The position numbers and the translations under genes are program-made. A model generated the notes under the pieces. That model made no database searches. It worked only from the letters and a program-made list of their open reading frames with translations, and was not told the DNA's origin. A DNA stretch of 14,084 bases from CANHCC01 sp040381555 (GTDB lineage: Bacteria > Bacteroidota > Bacteroidia > J057 > RFSG01), in the NCBI GenBank assembly GCA_040381555.1, contig JBEIHC010000073.1, positions 1 to 14,084 on the forward strand, given 5' to 3'. Shown here one piece after another: positions 1 through 6,927 of the stretch (positions within the stretch are counted from its first letter, which is position 1; the number at the start of each line of letters is the position of its first letter).

Positions 1-95
1 CTAATCCTAGGAATAACTATGCGAGGACTGATTTTGAGTAGCTTCTTCAATTCGGCTATTGACTCTTTTACTTCAATTGATTTGGGGTTAGACAT
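1..95 (-). CDS. Unidentified protein, N-terminal fragment (possibly IS-type helix-turn-helix/transposase)
   Basis: An open reading frame starts at an ATG at 95-93 on the minus strand and stays open to the window edge, giving 31 residues that begin MSNPKSIEVKESIAELKKLL. The fragment is rich in Lys, Leu and Ile. Its 'IEVKES..ELKKLL' style resembles the N-termini of IS630-type or winged-HTH transposase ORFs common in Bacteroidota, but that is from memory and the fragment is too short to prove it. A TAnnTTTG -7 motif (TAATTTTG, 125-118) lies 22 bases upstream of the ATG and supports this start. The motif sits in one arm of a 14-bp inverted repeat. The rest of the gene is outside the window. Confidence 0.45.
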   Translation of the reverse strand, partial: MSNPKSIEVKESIAELKKLLKISPRIVIPRI

Positions 96-111
96 ATGTG
101 TGATTTATTAT

Positions 112-159
112 TTAGTCCAAAATTAATAAAAAAAATCCAAATTGCTAATTTTGGACTAA
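112..159. repeat. 14-bp perfect inverted repeat with a 20-bp spacer
   Basis: The arms are 112-125 (TTAGTCCAAAATTA) and 146-159 (TAATTTTGGACTAA), separated by 126-145. The match is exact, and weaker A/T-rich similarity continues outward. The left arm contains TAATTTTG read on the minus strand, and the right arm contains the same octamer on the plus strand. Each arm therefore carries a Bacteroidota-type -7 element pointing away from the centre of its arm, the left one towards the gene starting at 95. It could be an operator, the end of an insertion element, or a hairpin. The sequence alone does not decide. Confidence 0.7.
118..125 (-). promoter_or_regulatory. Candidate -7 element for the gene starting at 95
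   Basis: TAATTTTG on the minus strand matches the Bacteroidota -7 consensus TAnnTTTG and lies 22 bases before the ATG. No TTG element is visible at the usual distance upstream. It overlaps the left arm of the inverted repeat. Confidence 0.4.
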
Positions 160-285
160 TTATTTATTCACATTGGTATTACCTATCAAAACCCAAAATA
201 ATCTTTCAAAGAAAAAATCTTTTCCCATATCTTGGAATACCGCTTGTCTCAAAAGTTATTGTGCTTTTTATTGAATCATTGAGTC

Positions 286-316
286 AAAAAAAAAGCAGGC
301 CTTTTAGCCTGCTTTT
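286..316 (-). terminator. Rho-independent terminator of rpmE2
   Basis: A 10-bp perfect stem (291-300 AAAAGCAGGC with 307-316 GCCTGCTTTT) closes a 6-base loop. Read on the minus strand it is followed by a run of T from the A-tract at 286-294. It lies just past the rpmE2 stop codon. Confidence 0.85.
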
Positions 317-337
317 CTTATCAACCGAAAGATTGAA

Positions 338-592
338 TTACTTCTGAGCTCTTTTTGCAAAACGAGTATTGAATTTCTCTACGCGCCCTGCTGTATCCAC
401 CAACATTTGCTTGCCAGTGTAAAATGGATGAGATTGACTTGAAATCTCCAATTTTATCAAAGGATATTCGTTGCCGTCTTCCCAAGTGATGGTGTCTTTG
501 GTATGGATAGTCGATTTGCCCATGAAAGCGAAGTCACAGGATAAATCTTTAAAAACTACTTGTCTGTATTCGGGATGAATGTCTTTTTTCAT
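338..592 (-). CDS. rpmE2: 50S ribosomal protein L31, type B
   Basis: An 84-residue protein with the typical type B L31 start (MKKDIHPEYR.VVF.D) and the C-terminal 'HPFYTGKQ...DTAGRVEKF..RF' block. L31 is a small protein of the large ribosomal subunit that bridges towards the small subunit. Only one cysteine (Cys19) is present, so the CxxC zinc ligands of type A L31 are missing, as expected for the zinc-independent form. Length and start fit the family. It has its own promoter (TTG-N19-TAATTTTG) and a strong terminator, so it is probably monocistronic. Read-through from tsaD, 71 bases upstream, is possible because no terminator separates them. Confidence 0.95.
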   Translation of the reverse strand: MKKDIHPEYRQVVFKDLSCDFAFMGKSTIHTKDTITWEDGNEYPLIKLEISSQSHPFYTGKQMLVDTAGRVEKFNTRFAKRAQK

Positions 593-617
593 AACGATGA
601 TTTTTCTAACTGAATGG

Positions 618-647
618 CAAAATTAGTAGATTTTCCGGGAATGACAA
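618..647 (-). promoter_or_regulatory. Promoter of rpmE2
   Basis: On the minus strand a TTG (647-645) is separated by 19 bases from TAATTTTG (625-618). This matches the Bacteroidota primary sigma-factor promoter pattern (TTG, about 19-base spacer, TAnnTTTG). The -7 box ends 25 bases before the rpmE2 ATG. It is the only promoter in the window with both elements at good spacing. Confidence 0.65.
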
Positions 648-663
648 AATTTGGGTCAAAATT

Positions 664-1668
664 TCACCGTCCCACACCTGAACGAGCAAAAGGAACCATA
701 TCCAAGCCTGCAACCTGACCGGCCTTCCACTTATACCAGCCTGCAATGCCAATCATGGCAGCATTATCCGTACAAAATGCGGGAGGCACTAAATAAGTGG
801 CCAGATTTTGGGATACCCCAAGTTCGAGAAATGCCTTTCTCAGTCCGGTATTGGCAGAAACCCCTCCAGCCAAAGCGATTCGTTCAATAGTGTACTGGCG
901 TGCTGCACGCCCTAAATTCCGAATCAAGCCCCCCACAATCGCCTGTTGATAGGAGGCACAAATATCCGGAAGATGATCCTGAATGTAGCCAGGAATGCGG
1001 GTTTGAGCCTTCAAGAAATAGAGCAAAGAGGTCTTCAATCCACTGAAAGAAAACTCCAGATTCTTCATATCGGGAGCCGGAAATGGATAAGCATTTTTAT
1101 CGCCTGCTGCAGCCAATTGATCAATCAATGGTCCTCCCGGATAGGGCAATCCAAGCATTTTGGCGCCTTTATCAAATGCTTCCCCTGCCGCATCATCTAG
1201 TGTCTCCCCTACAATTTCCATATCAAAGTAATCCCGAACTAAAATAAGCTGAGTATGCCCCCCTGAAACTGTCAGACACATAAAAGGAAATGCCGGAGGA
1301 TTTTCCGAAAGAAAATGAGAAAACACATGGGCTTCTAAATGATTCACCCCAATCAAAGGGATATTTCTGGCCAAGGCAAAAGCTTTCGCAAAAGACACAC
1401 CAACCCATAAAGCGCCCATAAGTCCTGGGCCTTGAGTTACTGCAACTGCTTCAATTTGACTGGGAAGTATCCCAGCATCCTGCAAACAAGCCTGGACCAC
1501 AATAACAATTTGTTGCTGATGTAATCGAGAGGCCAATTCAGGTATTACCCCCCCATATTGAGCATGATCTAACTGAGAGCTTAAGTGGTGTGTTATTAAC
1601 TTCCCATCCCGAAACAAAGCTGCAGCTGTTTCATCGCAAGAAGATTCTATGGAAAGTAAATAGGACAT
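664..1668 (-). CDS. tsaD: tRNA N6-adenosine threonylcarbamoyltransferase TsaD
   Basis: TsaD transfers the threonylcarbamoyl group from threonylcarbamoyl-AMP to A37 of ANN-decoding tRNAs, working in the cytoplasm with TsaB and TsaE. From the ATG at 1668 the protein has 334 residues, normal for the family. Visible motifs are ESSCDETA (8-15), the metal-binding NHLEAH (His110, His114), SGGHTQ (135-140), the glycine-rich ALAGGVSANTGLR and CTDNAAMI, with Asp301 as the third metal ligand. The frame is open up to a TTG at 1731, but the extra 21 residues are unlike the family, and a TAnnTTTG -7 box at 1692-1685 lies inside that extension, so 1668 is preferred. tsaB and tsaE are not in the window. Confidence 0.96.
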   Translation of the reverse strand: MSYLLSIESSCDETAAALFRDGKLITHHLSSQLDHAQYGGVIPELASRLHQQQIVIVVQACLQDAGILPSQIEAVAVTQGPGLMGALWVGVSFAKAFALARNIPLIGVNHLEAHVFSHFLSENPPAFPFMCLTVSGGHTQLILVRDYFDMEIVGETLDDAAGEAFDKGAKMLGLPYPGGPLIDQLAAAGDKNAYPFPAPDMKNLEFSFSGLKTSLLYFLKAQTRIPGYIQDHLPDICASYQQAIVGGLIRNLGRAARQYTIERIALAGGVSANTGLRKAFLELGVSQNLATYLVPPAFCTDNAAMIGIAGWYKWKAGQVAGLDMVPFARSGVGR

Positions 1669-1684
1669 TTTGAGACCCAAAGCA

Positions 1685-1692
1685 CAAAAGTA
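1685..1692 (-). promoter_or_regulatory. Candidate -7 element of tsaD
   Basis: TACTTTTG on the minus strand fits TAnnTTTG and ends 16 bases before the tsaD ATG at 1668. No TTG stands at the usual spacing upstream, so only half of the promoter is recognisable. Confidence 0.45.
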
Positions 1693-1762
1693 CCAAATTA
1701 GACTGGGGTTAGGGGAAAATATCCCAAGCAAAAAGGAATTTTATTGGGTGCTGCAGCCAATG

Positions 1763-1794
1763 AAAAAGGCAGCCTGTATTAGACTGCCTTTTTT
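1763..1794 (-). terminator. Rho-independent terminator of the SprB-like gene
   Basis: A 10-bp perfect stem pairs 1763-1772 (AAAAAGGCAG) with 1784-1793 (CTGCCTTTTT), with an 11-base loop. A short T-run is read on the minus strand. It lies about 20 bases past the stop of the gene ending at 1814. It is nearly symmetric, but nothing on the plus strand seems to need it. Confidence 0.8.
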
Positions 1795-1813
1795 ATGAGT
1801 TACGAAATTACAA

Positions 1814-4800
1814 TTAGCGTATCAATAATATCGACCCTGAACGACCTACTTTGTTGCCATCTAGAGCAATTCCACTTAAATTGTAAACATAAGTCCCTTC
1901 TGGCAAGGTTACCCCTGCCTGAGTCCCATCCCAACGGAAGAGCAAATCATCACTTTCATACACCTGATTTCCCCAACGATCGAATATTTGTATCTGCCAG
2001 GAACGAATCTTGGAACTCTCTATGTAGAAATAATCATTGGCACCATCCCCATTCGGACTAAAGGCATTTGGAGGAACAACCCCTACCAACAACTCTACCT
2101 CAACAAAATTCATTTTCTCCATTTCACTCTTACATCCATTGGAATCAATGACTGTCAATTTCACATGATAATATCCAACATCCTTGTACTGATGAACCGG
2201 ATCTGGAAGGTGAGAAATGCCCCCATCCCCAAACTCCCATGTATAAGAGGATACACCTGCCACTGCCTTAGTCTTATCTGTGAAGGTGAAAATTGCATCC
2301 GGAATTTGCCATTTCGTTTTATCAACTTCAAAATTGGCTATAGGCTGTGGATTCACAATAGCGAATACTGGCACCTTAGGAGACTGACATCCTTTTTCAT
2401 CTTCAGTGCGAACGAAAAATATTTTCTGACCATAAATGGCTGGAGTACGATGCGTATTTCCCTCATAGAAAGCACCGGCATCACCATTATCATAATACCA
2501 AAATACTTTGTGACCTGGAATTTGAGAATGAGCCTTTAGCATAGCACTTTCTCCGGGACAAATAGTATCATTAACTGCTCTGGCTTTAGGAACAGGATTG
2601 GGCTGAGTGATATAAATAGAATCTTTGCGAGCACAACCATTATTGTCAATGGTCATAACCCAATGCCATCCGTAATGCACGCCAATAACAGAAGATTGAT
2701 TTAATGCATAGTTATTATTCCAACGATAGAAATACGGTTGAGTTCCCCCTTTATTGGAAACCGAAACTCTTCCATCCTCACCTTGCCAGCAAGTGGGAGA
2801 TTCTCCACTGATTTCCCCTTCCAGAATAGCAGGTTCAGTTACAGTGGCCGTTCTATTGATAAAACAACCATTCATATCTGTGATTCTCACGCTATACACT
2901 CCTTTGGGAAGATTAGAAGCTGTGGGGAGATTCTGAGGAGGATTAGTCTGCCAAGCATACATATAAGGCCCTGTCCCATTAAGTCCCTGAGCGGTAACTG
3001 CACCATTAGATTCATTGAAACAACGAACATTCTGAACTGTTAACTGGGCATCCATCTGAACGGGCTCAGTCACGACAACTTGGGTTTGAGCCATGCAATT
3101 CTGTAAATCCCGCACATTAACGGTGTAAGTTCCTGCTCTTAATCCAATAGCTGTTTGAGTTTGTTGAACCGGGCCAGTGCCCCAAGAATAGGTATAACCA
3201 GGAGTACCTCCTGCCGGAATTACCGTAGCCGTTCCATCAGCGGATCCATTACACAGAGTTTGAGTGAAGGAAGAGGTCAAAGTAACCTGAGTAGGCTGAG
3301 TAACCAGGACATTGCGAAGGATCGTGCAATTATGAGAATCCGTAATGGTTACAGTATAATTTCCAGCGGCCAAGCCTACAGCAGTCTGAGAATTCTGAGC
3401 GGGATTGGTATTCCAAACATAAGAGTATCCTGGAGTACCTTGAAATGCTTCAGCTGAAGCTGTCCCATCAGCAGCGCCAAAACATAGTGCCGGTGTATAA
3501 GTAGTTACCCCATTTAATTGAGTAGGCTGTGTAATAATCGCCTCTCCCTGAGCACTACAATTATTTAAATCCGTAACCGTTACCTGATAGGTGCCTATTA
3601 CTAAGCCTGTCGCCGTTTGCGTATTCTGAATAGGAGCTGTGTTCCAAGAATAAGTATATCCAGGGGTCCCTCCAAATCCTTGAGCCGAAACGGTTCCATC
3701 TGCGCTTCCGAAACAAAGTGCATCCGAAAAGGTCGTGGTCAAAGTAACGGGTGTTGGTTCTACAATTGCACTTGAGGCAGATGCAGAACAATTATTTGCA
3801 TCGGTTATGGTTACCTGATAAGTTCCAAATGAAAGTCCCACGGCAGTTTGGGTAGCCTGATTAGGGCTAGTTGTCCATAAGTAAGCATAGGGAGTTGTCC
3901 CCCCATTCCCGATTGCAGTAGCAGTTCCGTCCACCCCTCCAAAGCAAGATACAGGAGTAACAGTAGTACTCAAAGTTAACAATGTGGGCTGAATGACAAC
4001 AGCTGTCTGTGTTCTACTGCAATTATTTGCATCTGTTACCGTAACAGAATAGGTACCAGCAGCAAGTCCGTTAACAGAAGCAGAAACTTGAATCGGATTG
4101 GTATTCCAGGCATAGGAATATCCCGGAGTTCCGTCTTGAGCGGTAACGGAAACTGTACCATCATTACCTGCAAAACAAGAAGCTGGAGTTGAAGTAGTTG
4201 ATATCTGTAAAGCTGTTGGTTGCGAAGGGGCCGCCGTTCTGGTAAGAGAACAGCCATTCCCATCTGTAACGGTTACAGTATAAGTTTGGGCAGCGAGGTT
4301 AATCGCCGTCTGAGTATTTTGATTGGGGAAAGTATTCCAGGAGTATGTGAAGCCCCCAACGCCTCCATTTGCTATAACCTCAGCAGTTGCATTACTTCCC
4401 CCGAAGCAGGAAACTGGGGTGGTAGTTGTTGTTGCAGTCATTGCGGGAGGTTGATCGACAATAATCGTATTCGTTACAGAACAATTATTACCATCTGTAA
4501 CAGTGGCAATATATGTTCCGGCTGTCAAATTTGAGGCCATTGCAGTATTCTGCACCGGAAGGGTATTCCAAGAATAATTATAGTTCCCAACCCCTCCAGA
4601 TCCGGAGACGGTACCGGTACCGGTAGCAGCTCCATTACACAGAACATTAGTTGAAGTTATGCTTGAAATCAATTGAGGTGGCTGGGTTATGGTTACAGGG
4701 AGATTATTCGTACACCCCCCTTGGTCTGTTACTGAAACAATCCAAGTACCTGCTCCTAAACCTGTTGCGGTGGAAGTATTTTGAACTGGCGTCGAATTCC

Positions 4801-6031
4801 AAGAGTAGACATAAGGCGGTGACCCCCCAATCATATTTACCGTTGCAGTTCCATTAGAGCCCCCATAACAAGTGACAGGGGTGGAGGATCGAGTATTGGC
4901 AATAGGTGGTGGATCTACTAAAGTTACCGTGACATTGACGGTACATTGGGCAGCATCCGTTATTCGGGCAGAGTAGGTTCCTGCAGCCAAGCCCGTGGCA
5001 GTTGCTGTGGTTTGTACAGGGACACTTGACCAACTGTAGCTATAAAATGGAGTACCTCCTGTTACCTGAATAGAGGCAGATCCAGCCAAAGCTCCATTGC
5101 AAGTATTGTTGATTACACTGGTATTGGCACCCATTAGGCGAATGGTATCGCGAATAGTTACAGAACAACCAGGATTGCCTCCCAAGGGAATCATGGTCAC
5201 ACTATATACTGAGTTGTTAACCGGATTTTGAATTAGGATAGATTGAGTGGTTTGACCTGTAGGAGACCACTGATAGCTTGTAAATCCACTGGGAGCAGTA
5301 AGGATAGCATCCTGATCACCTGGGCAATATCTTCTGATAACCTGAAAAATATCACAGGTCATGTCGAAATAAGCATATCCGTAATGACCTGAGGCCGAAC
5401 AATCTGCAGTTAAAATATTTACAGTAACAGCCTGACCTATAAAAGGAATCAAATTAATAGACTGCTGTGCCCAAGGACGATAACGAGTTCCTCCTTGAGT
5501 TAAAAATCCTGGAAGGCTATTACTAGCCACATAAACATAGTTACCGCATGGAGTATTTTGTTGATTGGGTAAGGTAATATTTAACTCAAAACGAGGTTGT
5601 TGCGAGGGAGTGTGATTAGGATCCTGCATGATTACAGCAAATGCAAATAACAAGGCAGAAGTATTGGGGGTAACAGTAAATGTGGTGGTAAGCCGCTCGG
5701 CTTGGGCTCCTGTGCCCGAGTTACCGAGTCGTACTGAGCGCGTTCCAAAACCTGGAAGTGGGCAAACCTGAGGTAAGGCAGGAATCACTCCGTCATTCCC
5801 TCCTGTTGTCACAGTATGTCTTCCAGCCACAATCCCTGCTGTAGGCGTGTTAACAGGTAAGGTACCATTATGAGAACCGGTAAAACCATTCCAGTTATTA
5901 AAATTATTCTGTTCAAACCCAATATTCGGCGGACATTGGGCATGAATCAAATTCATGCCCAAAAATGAAATTACGAAAAAAAGAAGCAAGAGCCTTTTCA
6001 CAAAGGATGTGTTTAGTACTGCTTTGTTCAT
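1814..6031 (-). CDS. SprB-like secreted repeat protein with T9SS type B sorting domain
   Basis: A 1405-residue protein starting at ATG 6031. Domains in order: signal peptide (1-31; KR, a hydrophobic stretch 14-28, likely cut after IHA); an N-terminal extracellular domain (about 32-290) with scattered Cys; eleven SprB-type repeats of exactly 77 residues (300-1146); a spacer/Ig-like segment (1147-1230); a PKD domain (about 1233-1305, with YTWEFGDGG); and a C-terminal type B sorting domain (about 1317-1405) with PNAFSPNGDGANDYF and IQIFDRWGNQVYES. In this family the C-terminus directs export through the type IX system, and SprB relatives are surface adhesins, some used in gliding. No T9SS or gliding genes are nearby, so a role in gliding rather than adhesion is not shown. 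Start, signal peptide, promoter and terminator all agree on a single-gene unit. Confidence 0.93.
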   Translation of the reverse strand: MNKAVLNTSFVKRLLLLFFVISFLGMNLIHAQCPPNIGFEQNNFNNWNGFTGSHNGTLPVNTPTAGIVAGRHTVTTGGNDGVIPALPQVCPLPGFGTRSVRLGNSGTGAQAERLTTTFTVTPNTSALLFAFAVIMQDPNHTPSQQPRFELNITLPNQQNTPCGNYVYVASNSLPGFLTQGGTRYRPWAQQSINLIPFIGQAVTVNILTADCSASGHYGYAYFDMTCDIFQVIRRYCPGDQDAILTAPSGFTSYQWSPTGQTTQSILIQNPVNNSVYSVTMIPLGGNPGCSVTIRDTIRLMGANTSVINNTCNGALAGSASIQVTGGTPFYSYSWSSVPVQTTATATGLAAGTYSARITDAAQCTVNVTVTLVDPPPIANTRSSTPVTCYGGSNGTATVNMIGGSPPYVYSWNSTPVQNTSTATGLGAGTWIVSVTDQGGCTNNLPVTITQPPQLISSITSTNVLCNGAATGTGTVSGSGGVGNYNYSWNTLPVQNTAMASNLTAGTYIATVTDGNNCSVTNTIIVDQPPAMTATTTTTPVSCFGGSNATAEVIANGGVGGFTYSWNTFPNQNTQTAINLAAQTYTVTVTDGNGCSLTRTAAPSQPTALQISTTSTPASCFAGNDGTVSVTAQDGTPGYSYAWNTNPIQVSASVNGLAAGTYSVTVTDANNCSRTQTAVVIQPTLLTLSTTVTPVSCFGGVDGTATAIGNGGTTPYAYLWTTSPNQATQTAVGLSFGTYQVTITDANNCSASASSAIVEPTPVTLTTTFSDALCFGSADGTVSAQGFGGTPGYTYSWNTAPIQNTQTATGLVIGTYQVTVTDLNNCSAQGEAIITQPTQLNGVTTYTPALCFGAADGTASAEAFQGTPGYSYVWNTNPAQNSQTAVGLAAGNYTVTITDSHNCTILRNVLVTQPTQVTLTSSFTQTLCNGSADGTATVIPAGGTPGYTYSWGTGPVQQTQTAIGLRAGTYTVNVRDLQNCMAQTQVVVTEPVQMDAQLTVQNVRCFNESNGAVTAQGLNGTGPYMYAWQTNPPQNLPTASNLPKGVYSVRITDMNGCFINRTATVTEPAILEGEISGESPTCWQGEDGRVSVSNKGGTQPYFYRWNNNYALNQSSVIGVHYGWHWVMTIDNNGCARKDSIYITQPNPVPKARAVNDTICPGESAMLKAHSQIPGHKVFWYYDNGDAGAFYEGNTHRTPAIYGQKIFFVRTEDEKGCQSPKVPVFAIVNPQPIANFEVDKTKWQIPDAIFTFTDKTKAVAGVSSYTWEFGDGGISHLPDPVHQYKDVGYYHVKLTVIDSNGCKSEMEKMNFVEVELLVGVVPPNAFSPNGDGANDYFYIESSKIRSWQIQIFDRWGNQVYESDDLLFRWDGTQAGVTLPEGTYVYNLSGIALDGNKVGRSGSILLIR
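2594..5134 (-). repeat. Eleven tandem 231-bp coding repeats (77 residues each)
   Basis: The units run from 5134 downwards in steps of 231 bp: 4904-5134, 4673-4903, 4442-4672, 4211-4441, 3980-4210, 3749-3979, 3518-3748, 3287-3517, 3056-3286, 2825-3055 and 2594-2824. Every unit encodes exactly 77 residues without a single insertion or deletion. Each has Cys at positions 12 and 64 and no other Cys. The usual pattern is CfGg.dGta in the first part, GGtpgYsYsWnt, then Q.tqTA.gL.aGtY.VtvTD.nnC and a closing QPT. Codons differ between units, so the copies are old. Units 1, 10 and 11 diverge most, and unit 11 has lost the AGTY core. Confidence 0.95.
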
Positions 6032-6076
6032 ATTGTTAGTTTATTAGAAATATTCAATTCACACTTTTTACTGAAA

Positions 6077-6084
6077 CAAAGATA
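6077..6084 (-). promoter_or_regulatory. Candidate -7 element of the SprB-like gene
   Basis: TATCTTTG on the minus strand is a full match to TAnnTTTG and ends 45 bases before the ATG at 6031, leaving room for a leader of about 40 bases. The nearest upstream TTG (6114-6112) is 27 bases away, longer than usual, so the -33 element is uncertain. Confidence 0.5.
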
Positions 6085-6168
6085 ACCTTTAATTATTACC
6101 TATATATTTTTCAAGTATGAATGGTTAAAATACTGGGTTGAATCAACTAAATACTTCCTTTGAAACGA

Positions 6169-6564
6169 TTATTTCCCTCGAAAACAATACCTGAGCAGGC
6201 TTAATCCCAATATTCCGCCGACCGTGTCAATCAAAACATCCACCCAAGAAGCCTGCCTTCCAGGGACAAAATATTGGTGAAATTCATCTGAGATTGCATA
6301 AGCTAAAATCAACAAAACCGCCCCCATAATTGGCCACTTTAAGCGACTAACTCCAATACCCAAAATAAAAAACTCCGTAAAATGGGCCAGCTTACGAATA
6401 AAAAAAACGAACCAAGGAGACTCAATGCAGTCCTTGGGTATTCCTATCCCTAAAAGAAAGTTTAAAACTATGCCCGACTGCAGTCCAGACTCATCTGCAT
6501 TTCTGCTTGAAAACCAAAAAATTACCATCATCCATGCTACAACAGGAATCCACGGATTTTTCAT
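6169..6564 (-). CDS. VanZ-family small membrane protein
   Basis: A 131-residue protein with about four membrane segments (near 4-19, 52-72, 78-93 and 107-126). It shows the VanZ-family signature RKLAHFTEFFILG (57-69) and DEFHQYFVPGRQASWVDVLIDTVGG (from 93). The family takes its name from VanZ of teicoplanin resistance, but short stand-alone members like this one are widespread and mostly of unknown function, so resistance should not be inferred. Its ATG overlaps the stop of the SUI1-like gene by four bases (ATGA), which suggests translational coupling as the third gene of an operon. Confidence 0.9.
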   Translation of the reverse strand: MKNPWIPVVAWMMVIFWFSSRNADESGLQSGIVLNFLLGIGIPKDCIESPWFVFFIRKLAHFTEFFILGIGVSRLKWPIMGAVLLILAYAISDEFHQYFVPGRQASWVDVLIDTVGGILGLSLLRYCFRGK

Positions 6565-6911
6565 CCCCCAGCCAATTTATAGCGATAGCCTAATTTATCC
6601 AATTCCTTACACAATCTTGTACGAACATCACCCTGAAGAATGATAATACCCTCTTTGGCCCCCCCCCCTACTCCACAGGCAATTTTCAGCTTCTTTGCCA
6701 GATCTTCACGATCACTTTCCTTCCCGACAAAATCTCGAATCACGGTACTTACTTTTCCGCCTTTATGACGATCCAGCCAAATGCGCAAATTTTGTTTGGC
6801 AGGTTCTTGGCTTTCCTCTTCTGAAAAACCGGATGATTCAAAATTAAAATCTGGATTAGTGGAATAGACCATCCCTCCTATAGATTCTGTTTTTTTATTC
6901 TGCTTTGCCAT
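6561..6911 (-). CDS. SUI1/YciH-family translation factor
   Basis: A 116-residue protein. The N-terminal 40 residues are polar, probably disordered and acidic (EEESQE). The rest is the SUI1 (eIF1-like) fold: LRIWLDRHKGGKVSTVIRDF (42-61), then KLKIACGVGGG.KEGIIILQGD (75-95) and YKLAGG at the C-terminus. Bacterial YciH homologues are related to eIF1 and thought to act in start-codon fidelity or stress-time translation. The role here is inferred from family only. It begins 16 bases after the aminotransferase stop and overlaps the VanZ gene, so it is the middle gene of the operon. The codons for Gly82-Gly83-Gly84-Ala85 contain an uninterrupted run of ten G (minus strand), where slippage would break the frame. 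Confidence 0.9.
   Translation of the reverse strand: MAKQNKKTESIGGMVYSTNPDFNFESSGFSEEESQEPAKQNLRIWLDRHKGGKVSTVIRDFVGKESDREDLAKKLKIACGVGGGAKEGIIILQGDVRTRLCKELDKLGYRYKLAGG
6659..6668 (-). repeat. Homopolymer G10 inside the SUI1-like gene
   Basis: Ten consecutive C on the plus strand (G on the coding strand) encode the conserved GGG and the first base of Ala. The reading frame is intact at this length. It is the longest G/C homopolymer I see in the window. Confidence 0.9.
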
Positions 6912-6927
6912 TACCTGCTTGTTTGAA

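Noticed and set aside
96..347. 83-codon open frame on the plus strand in the intergenic region
   Set aside because: It runs through the inverted repeat and the rpmE2 terminator and into the rpmE2 coding region on the other strand. Its composition reflects AT-rich non-coding DNA.
1669..1731. Longer tsaD with a TTG start at 1731
   Set aside because: The added 21 residues are unlike TsaD, the start is non-ATG, and the candidate -7 box (1692-1685) falls inside this stretch.
1988..2539. 183-codon open frame on the plus strand
   Set aside because: It lies wholly antisense to the PKD and sorting-domain region of the SprB-like gene and its translation resembles no protein family I know.
2594..5134. 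Regular 231-bp periodicity that could suggest a repeat array such as CRISPR or satellite DNA
   Set aside because: The period is a multiple of three, the frame is open throughout and the units encode SprB-type protein repeats. The DNA copies are diverged, unlike CRISPR repeats.
6169..6564. Glycopeptide resistance determinant because of the VanZ family
   Set aside because: No van ligase, dehydrogenase or dipeptidase genes are near, and short VanZ-family proteins are common in susceptible bacteria.
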